Assembly: GCA_016742175.1 (NCBI GenBank)
Contig: JACVCH010000012.1
Span: forward strand, 1 to 57,022
Direction of reading: 5' to 3'
Source of the DNA: Rhizobiaceae bacterium
GTDB taxonomy: Bacteria; Pseudomonadota; Alphaproteobacteria; Rhizobiales; Rhizobiaceae
DNA length: 57,022 bases
A program made the translations under genes and the position numbers. Below the pieces are notes generated by a model. That model saw only the letters and a program-made list of their open reading frames with translations, was not told the origin of the DNA and did no database searches. Positions within the stretch are counted from its first letter, which is position 1; each line of letters begins with the position of its first letter. Below are positions 41,539 through 49,207 of this stretch, piece after piece.

Positions 41539-42966
41539 ATGCCGAAACATCTTTCGCCCGACATCTGCGTCATCGGCGCCGGTTCCGGCGGCCTGTCGGT
41601 CGCGGCGGCCGCGGCCGCCTTCGGCGTCGAGGTGGTGCTGGTCGAACGCGGAAAGATGGGCGGCGACTGCCTCAACTATGGCTGCGTGCCGTCGAAGGCG
41701 CTGATTGCCGCGGGCAAGCGGGCGCACGCCATGCGCACCGCCTCGATCTTCGGCATCGGCGCGGTCGAGCCGGCGATCGATTTCACCGCCGTCCACACGC
41801 ATGTGCGCAAGGTCATCGACGCAATCGCGCCCAACGATTCCATCGAACGCTTCGAAGGACTCGGCGTCACTGTCCTCCAGGCGGAAGGCCGGTTCGTCGA
41901 CGAAAAGACGCTGGCGGCGGGCGATCATCTGATCACCGCCCGGCGCTTCGTCATCGCGACCGGTTCCTCGCCCGTCATCCCGCCGATCCCCGGCATCGAC
42001 ACGGTCGACGCGCTGACCAACGAGACCATCTTCGACCTCGAGGAACTGCCCGCGCAGCTCATCATCATCGGCGGCGGCCCGATCGGGCTCGAACTTGCGC
42101 AGGCGCATCGCCGGCTCGGCGCGCGCGTCACGGTCGTCGAGGCACAGGCCTGCCTGTCGCGCGAGGACCCGGAGCTTGCCGCCATCGCGCTCGATACGCT
42201 TCGCGAAGAAGGCATCGCGCTCCACGACCACCATGCCGTCACGCGGATCGAGCGGACGGGCTCCGGCCTTCGCCTCTTCGCCAAGCCTTCGAATGGCGAC
42301 GAAATCGCGATCGAAGGCTCGCATCTCCTGGTCGCCGCCGGCCGCGCCCCGAACCTCGCCTCGCTCGACCTCGACGCGGCAAAGGTGCGCTTCGACAAGA
42401 AGGGCATCAGCGTCGACGCCGGCCTGCGCAGTTCCAACCGGCGCGTCTATGCGATCGGCGACGTCGCCGGCGGGCCGCAATTCACCCATGTCGCCAATTA
42501 CCACGCGGGCATCGTGATCCGCGCGCTCCTGTTCCGCCTGCCGGCGAAAATCGACTATTCGGCGCTGCCGCGCGCGACCTTTCTCGACCCCGAACTCGTT
42601 CAGGTCGGCCTGACGGAGGCCGAAGCGCGCAAGGCGCATGGCGACATCCGCACCCTCGCCTGGCCGGTCCACGACAACGACCGCGCGCAGGCCGAGCGCG
42701 AGACGAAGGGCGTGATCAAGCTGATGGCGGACCGGCGCGGGCGCATCGTCGGCGTCTCAATCCTCGCCAAGGGCGCATCCGAGATGGGGAACTTCTGGTC
42801 GCTGGCGCTGTCGAAGAAGATGCGGCTGCGCGACCTCACCGGCTTCGTCTCGCCCTATCCGACCGTTGGGGAAATTGGCAAACGCGCCGCCATGTCCTAT
42901 TTTGGAGGCATGGCCCGTAAGCCCCTGATCCGGCGAATCGTCCGCCTGCTTCGGGTGTTCGGCTAG
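41539..42966 (+). CDS. Dihydrolipoamide dehydrogenase/mercuric reductase-like FAD-dependent oxidoreductase
   Basis: A 475-residue class I pyridine nucleotide disulfide oxidoreductase. It has an FAD GxGxxG (VIGAGSGGLSVA), the redox disulfide GGDCLNYGCVPSKAL, an NAD(P) fold (IIGGGPIGLELAQ), the second FAD motif YAIGDVAGGPQFTHVANYHAG and the dimerisation domain. In true lipoamide dehydrogenases the end carries the HPTxxE pair; here the segment is FVSPYPTVGE, so the catalytic His is replaced. The physiological disulfide substrate is thus open. It is coupled to the TVP38 gene upstream and the histidine kinase gene 18 bases downstream. Confidence 0.87.
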   Translation: MPKHLSPDICVIGAGSGGLSVAAAAAAFGVEVVLVERGKMGGDCLNYGCVPSKALIAAGKRAHAMRTASIFGIGAVEPAIDFTAVHTHVRKVIDAIAPNDSIERFEGLGVTVLQAEGRFVDEKTLAAGDHLITARRFVIATGSSPVIPPIPGIDTVDALTNETIFDLEELPAQLIIIGGGPIGLELAQAHRRLGARVTVVEAQACLSREDPELAAIALDTLREEGIALHDHHAVTRIERTGSGLRLFAKPSNGDEIAIEGSHLLVAAGRAPNLASLDLDAAKVRFDKKGISVDAGLRSSNRRVYAIGDVAGGPQFTHVANYHAGIVIRALLFRLPAKIDYSALPRATFLDPELVQVGLTEAEARKAHGDIRTLAWPVHDNDRAQAERETKGVIKLMADRRGRIVGVSILAKGASEMGNFWSLALSKKMRLRDLTGFVSPYPTVGEIGKRAAMSYFGGMARKPLIRRIVRLLRVFG

Positions 42967-42984
42967 GGGCCGGGGAGACGCGGC

Positions 42985-44472
42985 GTGAGGGACAGCGAAA
43001 CCGACGGCAGGCCCGAGACGCTCGACAGGCGCGCAAGCGTCGCGCTCGGGCGCGGGTTGTCGATGAAGCTGTTGGTCCTGACCATGCTTTTCGTGCTCAT
43101 CGCCGAAGTGCTGATCTTCATCCCCTCGATCGCCAATTTCCGCCTGCGCTGGCTGGAAGAGAGACTGAGCACGGCGGCCGCCGTCGCCACGGTGCTCGTC
43201 GGCGAGGACGCCTCGACACTTTCGCGCGCCACGCAGGACGAGGTGCTCGCCTCCCTTGGCGCCAAGGCGGTCGCGGTGCGCGACGAGGGCATGTCGCAGT
43301 TGCTCGTCGCAGCCGAAATGCCGCCGCAGGTCGACGAGCACATCGCGCTCGCCGCAACGTCGCCATTGACCGCCGTGCGCGACGCCCTCTCGACGGCGCT
43401 GTGGGGCGGCGAGCGCATGCTGCGCGTCTTCGGGCCGGTCGGCGACAGCGCGAAGGAATTCGAGCTGATCATCCCCGACAAGGACCTTCGCACGGCGATG
43501 ATGGTCTATGCCCGCAACGTCGCCGTCCTGTCGCTCATCATCTCGGTGATCACGGCCGGCCTCGTCTTCTGGGCGATCAACCGCATGATGATCCGCCCCG
43601 TCCGGCGCATGACGCATTCCATGCTCGCCTTTTCGGCCGCGCCGGACGATCCCGCACGCGTCATCCGACCGGAACGGCGCACGGACGAAATCGGCATCGC
43701 GCAGCGCGAACTCGCTTCCATGCAGGGCGAATTGCAGCGCACGCTCGGCGAGCAGCGGCACTTGGCCGAACTCGGCCTCGCCGTCTCCAAGATCAACCAC
43801 GACATGCGCAACATGCTGGCGGCCGCGCAACTGATGTCCGACCGGTTGCGCCTCATCGACAATCCGACCGTCCAGTCCTTCGTGCCGAAGCTGGTGCGCA
43901 CGCTCGACCGTGCCGTCTCCTATTCCGAGGGCGTGCTCGCCTATGGCCGCACGCAGGAGGCGCCCCCCTCGCGCCGCAAGCTGCGTCTGACGCAAATGGT
44001 CGACGATGTCGGCGAAATCCTTGGCCTCGCTCCCGAGGGCGATATCGAGTTCGTGAATGCGGTGGACCCGGGGCTCGAGGTCGAGGCGGACGCCGATCAC
44101 CTGTTCCGCGTTCTCGCCAATCTGGCGCGCAATGCCGTCCAGGCCATGCAGACGGATACGGAAAGCGCCGTCGTCAAGCGGCTGACCATCGGCGCGATGC
44201 GGGAAGGAACGGTCTCGAAGATCACGATCGAGGATACCGGCCCCGGCCTGCCCAAGCGGGCCCGCGAAAATCTCTTCGCCGCCTTCCGCGGCGCGGCGCG
44301 CAGCGGCGGCACCGGCCTCGGGCTTGCCATCGCGTACGAATTGGTGCGCGCCCATGCCGGGACGCTGGAACTGGTCGAGACGCGCGGCGGGCGCACGGTC
44401 TTCGAGATCTGCATCCCCGACCAGCCGATCGCGCTCGACGAGGCGCGCAAGACCATCCGCCGCCCCGCCTGA
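42985..44472 (+). CDS. Membrane sensor histidine kinase (orphan)
   Basis: A 495-residue histidine kinase. Two transmembrane segments (residues about 30-50 and 175-197) enclose a periplasmic sensor region. A HAMP domain follows, then a dimerisation helix with the phospho-accepting His in KINHDMRNMLAAAQ, an N-box VLANLARNAVQAM, G1 EDTGPGLPKRAR and G2 GGTGLGLAIAYELV. GTG 42985 has GGGGAG at the proper distance. No response regulator gene lies adjacent; it shares an operon with the TVP38 protein and the disulfide reductase, so it may sense envelope or redox state (inference). Confidence 0.9.
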   Translation: MRDSETDGRPETLDRRASVALGRGLSMKLLVLTMLFVLIAEVLIFIPSIANFRLRWLEERLSTAAAVATVLVGEDASTLSRATQDEVLASLGAKAVAVRDEGMSQLLVAAEMPPQVDEHIALAATSPLTAVRDALSTALWGGERMLRVFGPVGDSAKEFELIIPDKDLRTAMMVYARNVAVLSLIISVITAGLVFWAINRMMIRPVRRMTHSMLAFSAAPDDPARVIRPERRTDEIGIAQRELASMQGELQRTLGEQRHLAELGLAVSKINHDMRNMLAAAQLMSDRLRLIDNPTVQSFVPKLVRTLDRAVSYSEGVLAYGRTQEAPPSRRKLRLTQMVDDVGEILGLAPEGDIEFVNAVDPGLEVEADADHLFRVLANLARNAVQAMQTDTESAVVKRLTIGAMREGTVSKITIEDTGPGLPKRARENLFAAFRGAARSGGTGLGLAIAYELVRAHAGTLELVETRGGRTVFEICIPDQPIALDEARKTIRRPA

Positions 44473-44595
44473 GCTCGACCATGCCGCGCCGGCGTATCGT
44501 CGAACGACTGCCCAAACGGAATGATCGGGCCGCGCATTTTTCTCGAAACGCCGCTTGCTTTTCGACGGCTCAATGGCTAGGTAACGGCCACTTCA

Positions 44596-44615
44596 GGTGC
44601 CGGTTCACCGGCACC
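44596..44615. terminator. Hairpin between histidine kinase and tRNA-Arg
   Basis: GGTGCCGG-TTCA-CCGGCACC is a perfect 8-bp hairpin about 120 bases after the kinase stop and 22 bases before the tRNA. No T run follows. It may end the kinase operon or belong to the tRNA leader. Confidence 0.4.
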
Positions 44616-44637
44616 GCGATCGCATCGTGATCGCTGC

Positions 44638-44714
44638 GCGCCCGTAGCTCAGCTGGATAGAGCACCAGACTACGAATCTGGGGGTCAGAGGTTCGAATCC
44701 TTTCGGGCGCGCCA
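44638..44714 (+). tRNA. tRNA-Arg (anticodon ACG)
   Basis: A 77-base cloverleaf. The acceptor stem is GCGCCCG paired with CGGGCGC, with discriminator G and encoded CCA (44712-44714). The D arm contains AGCTGGATAGAGC, the anticodon arm is CAGACT-ACG-AATCTG and the T arm GGTTCGAATCC. The ACG anticodon reads CGN arginine codons. A T run follows the CCA. Accessory DNA begins directly downstream, so the 3' end of this gene is a candidate attachment site. Confidence 0.97.
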
Positions 44715-45058
44715 TTTTTTTCAATTTAATCAACCAGCTACATAAAGTCTCGTTTATTTGAGCGACGAGGAACTCACGAGTCACCACCGAGTCGCCACCG
44801 TGATCTCTCAACGTGTTTGAGAGAAGCGTCATGTCCGATGGACAAGCCAGTGACTTATCGACTCAGTGACCGCCTCGACGGCTACGGCGGCGTTCGGGCA
44901 CACGTTCGCGAATCTCTGGGCTAGGCGGCTTTGCGCCCCATGCACGAACCCGCTTCGCGGGAGGGGCGCCTTGGCTGAGATGGCGTAGTATTCGTAGCCT
45001 TTGAGCGGGTAGCGGCGGACGCCGACCATAGAGTTCCCTTCAACGAGAGGAACTCGCC
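44715..45058. other. Junction between tRNA-Arg and the IS91-type element
   Basis: No gene is supported here. The segment starts with a T run after the tRNA. It holds a short direct repeat (GAGTCACCACC / GAGTCGCCACC near 44779-44801), a palindrome TCTCTCAA-CGTGT-TTGAGAGA (44804-44824) and a small hairpin CCCGC-TTC-GCGGG (44949-44961). It should contain the left end of the IS91-type element, which I cannot place exactly, and possibly an island attachment site. Confidence 0.5.
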
Positions 45059-45964
45059 ATGGCTACCCCATCGACCGATGCACCCGTTTCGCCGCTTCGT
45101 CAGCGCATGCAGCACGACATGCTCATGCGGGGCCTCGGCTCCCACACGCGGCAGGACTACGTCCGTCACGTCCGGCGCTTCGCCGCGTTTATCGGCCGCT
45201 CGCCCGACACCGCGACGCCAGAGGATATCCGCCGCTTCCAGCTTGATCAGCATGAGAAGGGCGTCGGACCTGCGACCATCAACGGCACGGTCTCGGCGCT
45301 GCGGTTCCTGTTTCTGGTGACACTGCAGCGGCGGGATCTGTCGCGGGCACTGGTGATCACGCGCTATCGCCGCAAGCTGCCGGATGTGCTCAGCGTTGAG
45401 GAAGCGGGGCGGCTGCTCGAAGCTGCACCAGGCCTCAAGTACAAGGCCGCGCTCGGCGTCGCCTATGGCGCAGGCCTGCGCGTGTCCGAGGTCGCGCACC
45501 TCAAGGTCGATGACGTCGACTCGGGGCGCATGCTCCTCCGTGTCGAGCAGGGCAAGGGCCGCAAGGATCGCAACGCGATGCTCTCGCCGCAGCTCCTCGA
45601 ACTGCTGCGTCTGTGGTGGCGCGAAGGCAGGCGACGCGGGGTCATGCTTCCGCATGGCTGGCTGTTCCCGGGCCGCGGCCGCACCGATCCGATCTCGTCG
45701 CGGCAACTGCATCGCGCGGTCCAGGAGGCCGCCGAAGTCGCTGGCATCCGCAAGCGCGTCAGCCCGCACACGCTGCGTCACAGCTTCGCCACTCACCTGC
45801 TCGAACAGGACGTCGACATCCGCGTCATCCAGGTGCTGCTCGGCCACAGCAAGCTTGAGACGACCGCGCTCTACGCCAAGGTCTCGACCCGGACGATCCA
45901 TGCTGTCACCGGGCCGCTCGACCGCCTGATGGCGCTGATGGAGGGCAAGACGCCGCCCGGCTGA
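45059..45964 (+). CDS. Tyrosine recombinase of IS91-type element
   Basis: A 301-residue tyrosine recombinase. It has an N-terminal SAM-like DNA-binding domain (residues about 8-90, LRQRMQHDMLMRGLGSHTR) and a catalytic domain with the Arg in YGAGLRVSEVAHLK. The HxxR box is HTLRHSFATHLLE, and LGHSKLETTALYAKV contains the nucleophilic Tyr. All catalytic residues appear present. GAGAGGAA precedes the ATG. The transposase gene starts 3 bases after its stop, so it is part of the IS91-type element and not a dedicated island integrase. Confidence 0.92.
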   Translation: MATPSTDAPVSPLRQRMQHDMLMRGLGSHTRQDYVRHVRRFAAFIGRSPDTATPEDIRRFQLDQHEKGVGPATINGTVSALRFLFLVTLQRRDLSRALVITRYRRKLPDVLSVEEAGRLLEAAPGLKYKAALGVAYGAGLRVSEVAHLKVDDVDSGRMLLRVEQGKGRKDRNAMLSPQLLELLRLWWREGRRRGVMLPHGWLFPGRGRTDPISSRQLHRAVQEAAEVAGIRKRVSPHTLRHSFATHLLEQDVDIRVIQVLLGHSKLETTALYAKVSTRTIHAVTGPLDRLMALMEGKTPPG

Positions 45965-45967
45965 GCC

Positions 45968-47161
45968 GTGCGCGCCTCGGTCGAGGTCGCCGACATCTTC
46001 CGCGCAGCAGGGCCTGCCTACCGGGCCGCCCATGCCGGGCACCTAAGCCTCGCCCAGCTCAAGGTCATGTCGGCGATCGAGAACTGCCGCACCGCGGCTC
46101 TCGGCGGTCACGTCGAGGCCTGCGAGGACTGCGGCCAGTGGCGCATCGCCTACAACTCCTGCCGCAACCGGCACTGCCCGAAGTGCCAGGGCGCGGCGGC
46201 GTGGACGTGGCTTGCCGAGCGCGAGGCCGACCTGCTGCCGGTCGGCTACTTCCACGTCGTGTTCACGCTGCCAGCCGAGGTCGCCGACATCGCGCTCCAG
46301 AACAAGGCGCTCGTCTACGACCTGCTGTTCAAGACGGCGTCGGAGACGATGCTGACGATTGCCGCCGATCCGAAGCATCTCGGCGCGCGCATCGGCATCA
46401 CCGCCGTGCTCCACACCTGGGGATCGGCGATGATCCACCATCCGCACGTGCACATGATCGTGCCGGGCGGCGGCATCGCGCCCGATGGAAGTCGATGGAT
46501 CTCCTCGCGGCCGGCATTCCTGCTTCCGGTGCGCGTGCTTGGCAAGCTGTTCCGACGGCTCTTCCTCACGCGGCTGCTCGCTCTGCGCGACGCCGGGCAA
46601 CTCGGCTTCTTCGGGACCATGGCGCACCTCACCGAGCGACGCGCCTTCCTGCGCCACCTTGCTCGTGTCCGGACAAAGCGTTGGGTGGTTTACGCCAAAG
46701 CGCCGTTCGCCGGACCGGAGGCTGTGCTCGCCTACCTGTCGCGCTACACCCACCGGGTCGCGATCTCGAACCGCCGCCTCATCGCGTTCGATGATCGCGG
46801 CGTCACCTTCCGCTACAAGGATTACCGTCGTGACGGCGAGGACCGGCAGCAGGTGATGACGCTAGCGGTCGATGAGTTCATCCGCCGCTTCCTGATCCAT
46901 GTCCTGCCGCGCGGCTTCCATCGCATCCGGCACTACGGTCTGCTCGCCGGCTCCGCCCGCAAGGCCAGCCTCGCGCTCGCCCGCGAACTCCTGGATGTCG
47001 CCACGCCGCCCGATGTCGACACACCAGTCGAACCGGACGACCACCGCCCGCCATGCCCCTGCTGCGGCGGGCGCATGACCATCATCGAGACGCTTGAGCG
47101 CTGGAGGCAACCGCGCGGACCGCCGCGCGCATCGGCGACGAACCGGGAGACCGACGCGTGA
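45968..47161 (+). CDS. IS91-family transposase
   Basis: A 397-residue rolling-circle (HUH-type) transposase. The N-terminal zinc-binding domain has CEDCGQWRIAYNSCRNRHCP and the following Cys; the metal-binding HUH motif is in IHHPHVHMIVPGGG; the catalytic Tyr is in YLSRYTHRVAISN. A C-terminal zinc pair (PCPCCGGRM) is present. The GTG start at 45968 follows the recombinase stop closely. The frame is intact, so the element may be active. Confidence 0.93.
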   Translation: MRASVEVADIFRAAGPAYRAAHAGHLSLAQLKVMSAIENCRTAALGGHVEACEDCGQWRIAYNSCRNRHCPKCQGAAAWTWLAEREADLLPVGYFHVVFTLPAEVADIALQNKALVYDLLFKTASETMLTIAADPKHLGARIGITAVLHTWGSAMIHHPHVHMIVPGGGIAPDGSRWISSRPAFLLPVRVLGKLFRRLFLTRLLALRDAGQLGFFGTMAHLTERRAFLRHLARVRTKRWVVYAKAPFAGPEAVLAYLSRYTHRVAISNRRLIAFDDRGVTFRYKDYRRDGEDRQQVMTLAVDEFIRRFLIHVLPRGFHRIRHYGLLAGSARKASLALARELLDVATPPDVDTPVEPDDHRPPCPCCGGRMTIIETLERWRQPRGPPRASATNRETDA

Positions 47162-47758
47162 CCCGGCATGGCATGGTCCTGGCATCAGCCGCAGACGTTC
47201 CGCCTCCGGCAACGAACCCGCGCGCGCCTGCGGTGACTGTCGCCGCCGACAGGCCCACGACGAGCAACCTGCGGGGCCGACAATACCGCGCCGAGGCGCA
47301 ACGAAGTGGCCTGTCCGCATCCACCACCGCGCTTCCCAGCGTCGGTCGCACCATCGCCGACATCGGCCGCAGATCGAAATCCCCATAGCCATCGACTGTG
47401 GCCCGCGGGTTCCTGCATGAGAGGCTTTCGTACGCCTGCCGGCACCCGAAACCCTTATATGGGGATCGTCAACTACAAAACGGCCTCACATTAGCATTGT
47501 CAGGTGTCTCCGGGGTAAATCGCAGATCCATTTGGTGGGTCCGATTGCGTGACGCGGTTCGCGAACGAACCCAGTCCACCTTATATTCGGTCAGGTCGCA
47601 TGCGCCTGTTCCATGATCCCGCTTGCGGCGGATTTGGACCCAAGAGACGATACCATTCTTCAACGGCGGCTGTTTGAGGCCATGAGTTTCGTCGGTTCGT
47701 CTACCGAGGATCTGCCAGGCCCGATCGGCCCTGGGAGATTGCTGAAGTCGAGCGGCGT
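47162..47758. other. Non-coding stretch between the two insertion elements
   Basis: About 600 bases with no supported gene. The left part (to about 47490) should hold the right end of the IS91-type element. The right part (about 47500-47758) is the 3' flank of the IS110-type transposase gene. It contains a near-perfect palindrome, CCAGGCCCGATCGGCCCTGG, at 47715-47734 (two mismatching pairs). In some IS110-family elements this flank encodes the structured bridge RNA that guides target choice. Confidence 0.5.
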
Positions 47759-49000
47759 TTACGCTGATGGTGTCGTCAGGGCCGCCCCTTCTATGACAAC
47801 TCCAGCGTTCACGTATTTCCACAGCGCGACAAGCAGTTTACGGGCAAGCGCGACGATCGCCGTCTTCTTATACCGGCCACCATTCTGGGTGACTCGCGCC
47901 CTGAACCACTGACTGAGCGCGGAATTGGGTTGATGGCGCACCCAGAGCCACGCAACCTGGACAAGTGTCGATCGGAGCCTGGGGTTGCCGGACTTCGAGA
48001 CCCCCTGCTCGCAATTTACCTGCCCACTTTGCCAAGGCGTTGGCACCAAACCAGCGTAGGCGGCAACCTGTCGTCGATTGTCAAACTTGCGCGATAATCC
48101 CTCAGACCACAGGACGGCGGCAAATTCCGGACCGATGCCCTTGAGGTTGAGCAGGAGGGCCGGTGTTGGTACATCTGCCGCGACGAGCATGGCGTCGCGT
48201 GCCTCTTCAACATCCTTGATCTGCTGGATCAGCAACTCGAGGCGATCAAGTTCGCGGCTGATCTGCGCCTTGAGCGCTGGCGGCAATGGCCGTCCATCTC
48301 CGGTGACAAGAGCGTCGAGACATTTGCGTCGATCGCCCTTCAACGGTTCGTATCCGGACACACCTTGGCTGAACAAAAGGCCCTTTATCCTGTTGACGTG
48401 CCTGATCCGCTCGTTCGTCAGCGCCTTCCGCTCCCGCACCAACCGGCGGCGGTCTTCCTCCTCCGGCGTTGGCACTCGCAACATCGCGCAAACCCGAGGC
48501 TCGCCGCGGTTGTAGGCCAACAACGCTCGAACCAGTGCTTCCCCATCTATCCTGTCGGTCTTGGCCCGCCGACGGCGACGCGATGTGGCAATGGATGCCG
48601 GGTCAACGACATAACTCTCGATGCCTTCGCGTTCGAGGACCCGATGAATCCAGAATCCATCCAGACCAGCTTCCTGAATTGATATGACGCGGAAGCTCCG
48701 CCCTGTCCGCACTTCCGCCTTTCGTTGCAGTTCCGCGACGTGATCGAGCAAACCCGGAATGTCGCCCCCTAACACGGTGTGTCTCGACATCCTCTCGCCC
48801 CCACCAGGCGAAAGCGAGGTCACAAGCCATTTCGAACGAGACAGTTCTAATGAGACAAATATTGCGGCAAGATCGACGCGGATAGCGGCCGGTGCTTTGG
48901 TGCTGTTGGCGTGCATGCTGACCTCCAGGTGATGTTTGGCGACCTTACTCTGGCAGAGCGTTGGTCGCTTTCCATCCCCATAGGATCTTCACCATGCCGG
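47500..49000 (-). mobile_element. IS110-family insertion element
   Basis: One intact DEDD transposase gene (47759-48916, minus strand) with non-coding flanks of roughly 250 bases at its 3' side and 80 or more at its 5' side. IS110 elements lack clear terminal repeats, so ends are estimates. The longer non-coding part after the transposase suggests the IS1111-like layout. It lies between the IS91-type element and the dpd-like operon. Confidence 0.6.
47759..48916 (-). CDS. IS110-family transposase
   Basis: A 385-residue transposase of the IS110 family. The N-terminal RuvC-like domain supplies the DEDD residues (for example VDLAAIFVSLELSRSKW, ISIQEAGLDGFW and KTDRIDGEALVRALLAY). The C-terminal Transposase_20 domain has LKGIGPEFAAVLWSEG, YAGLVPTPWQSG and the conserved Ser in GVSKSGNPRLRSTLVQVAW. 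GGAGG precedes the ATG. The gene is complete. Members use a bridge RNA transcribed from the element's own non-coding end to choose target and donor sites. Confidence 0.93.
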   Translation of the reverse strand: MHANSTKAPAAIRVDLAAIFVSLELSRSKWLVTSLSPGGGERMSRHTVLGGDIPGLLDHVAELQRKAEVRTGRSFRVISIQEAGLDGFWIHRVLEREGIESYVVDPASIATSRRRRRAKTDRIDGEALVRALLAYNRGEPRVCAMLRVPTPEEEDRRRLVRERKALTNERIRHVNRIKGLLFSQGVSGYEPLKGDRRKCLDALVTGDGRPLPPALKAQISRELDRLELLIQQIKDVEEARDAMLVAADVPTPALLLNLKGIGPEFAAVLWSEGLSRKFDNRRQVAAYAGLVPTPWQSGQVNCEQGVSKSGNPRLRSTLVQVAWLWVRHQPNSALSQWFRARVTQNGGRYKKTAIVALARKLLVALWKYVNAGVVIEGAALTTPSA

Positions 49001-49207
49001 ACGTTCGGGCTTTAATAAACGATCCCCAAAAGCGGACATGCAATAAGTCTGACACTGACAGGCTTTTCCTGGAGATAAATAAGACATGTCCGGAGATGCG
49101 ACGGACGCATTCACCATCGATTAAGGGACGGGATAACATAATACTTTTTGAGCCTGAGAGATCCAGTCGCCTAAACGTCCAACTTATACGGGGAGCAGCA
49201 GCGAGCA
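48917..49207. other. Upstream region of the dpd-like operon
   Basis: These 291 bases carry the 5' end of the IS110 element and the control region of the helicase operon. From about 49000 the base composition falls visibly: 49321-49380, just inside the next gene, has 22 G+C in 60. An imperfect hairpin lies at about 48941-48971 (GCGACC...GGTCGC), and GGACATG (49034) is mirrored by CATGTCC (49085). GGGGAG near 49192 may be the ribosome site of the first gene. No gene is supported here. Confidence 0.45.

Larger units (their letters stand above)
44900..47480 (+). mobile_element. IS91-type element with tyrosine recombinase and HUH transposase
   Basis: Two adjacent genes, a tyrosine recombinase (45059-45964) and a zinc-finger/HUH transposase (45968-47161), form a known two-gene type of IS91-family element that moves by rolling-circle replication. 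Such elements have no conventional terminal inverted repeats and make no target duplication, so the ends given here are approximate. The sequence around 47450-47475 (CCCTTATATGGGGATCG) is a possible right end. Confidence 0.65.

Noticed and set aside
44605-44832. Minus-strand frame of 75 residues with the phrase RPKGFEPLTPRFVVWCSIQLSYG
   Set aside because: It is the reverse complement of the tRNA-Arg gene; this well-known phrase appears wherever such tRNAs are translated and is not a protein.
45059-45964. Tyrosine recombinase considered as the integrase of a prophage or of the island
   Set aside because: It is fused in operon with an IS91-type transposase, a known pairing, and no phage genes are present.
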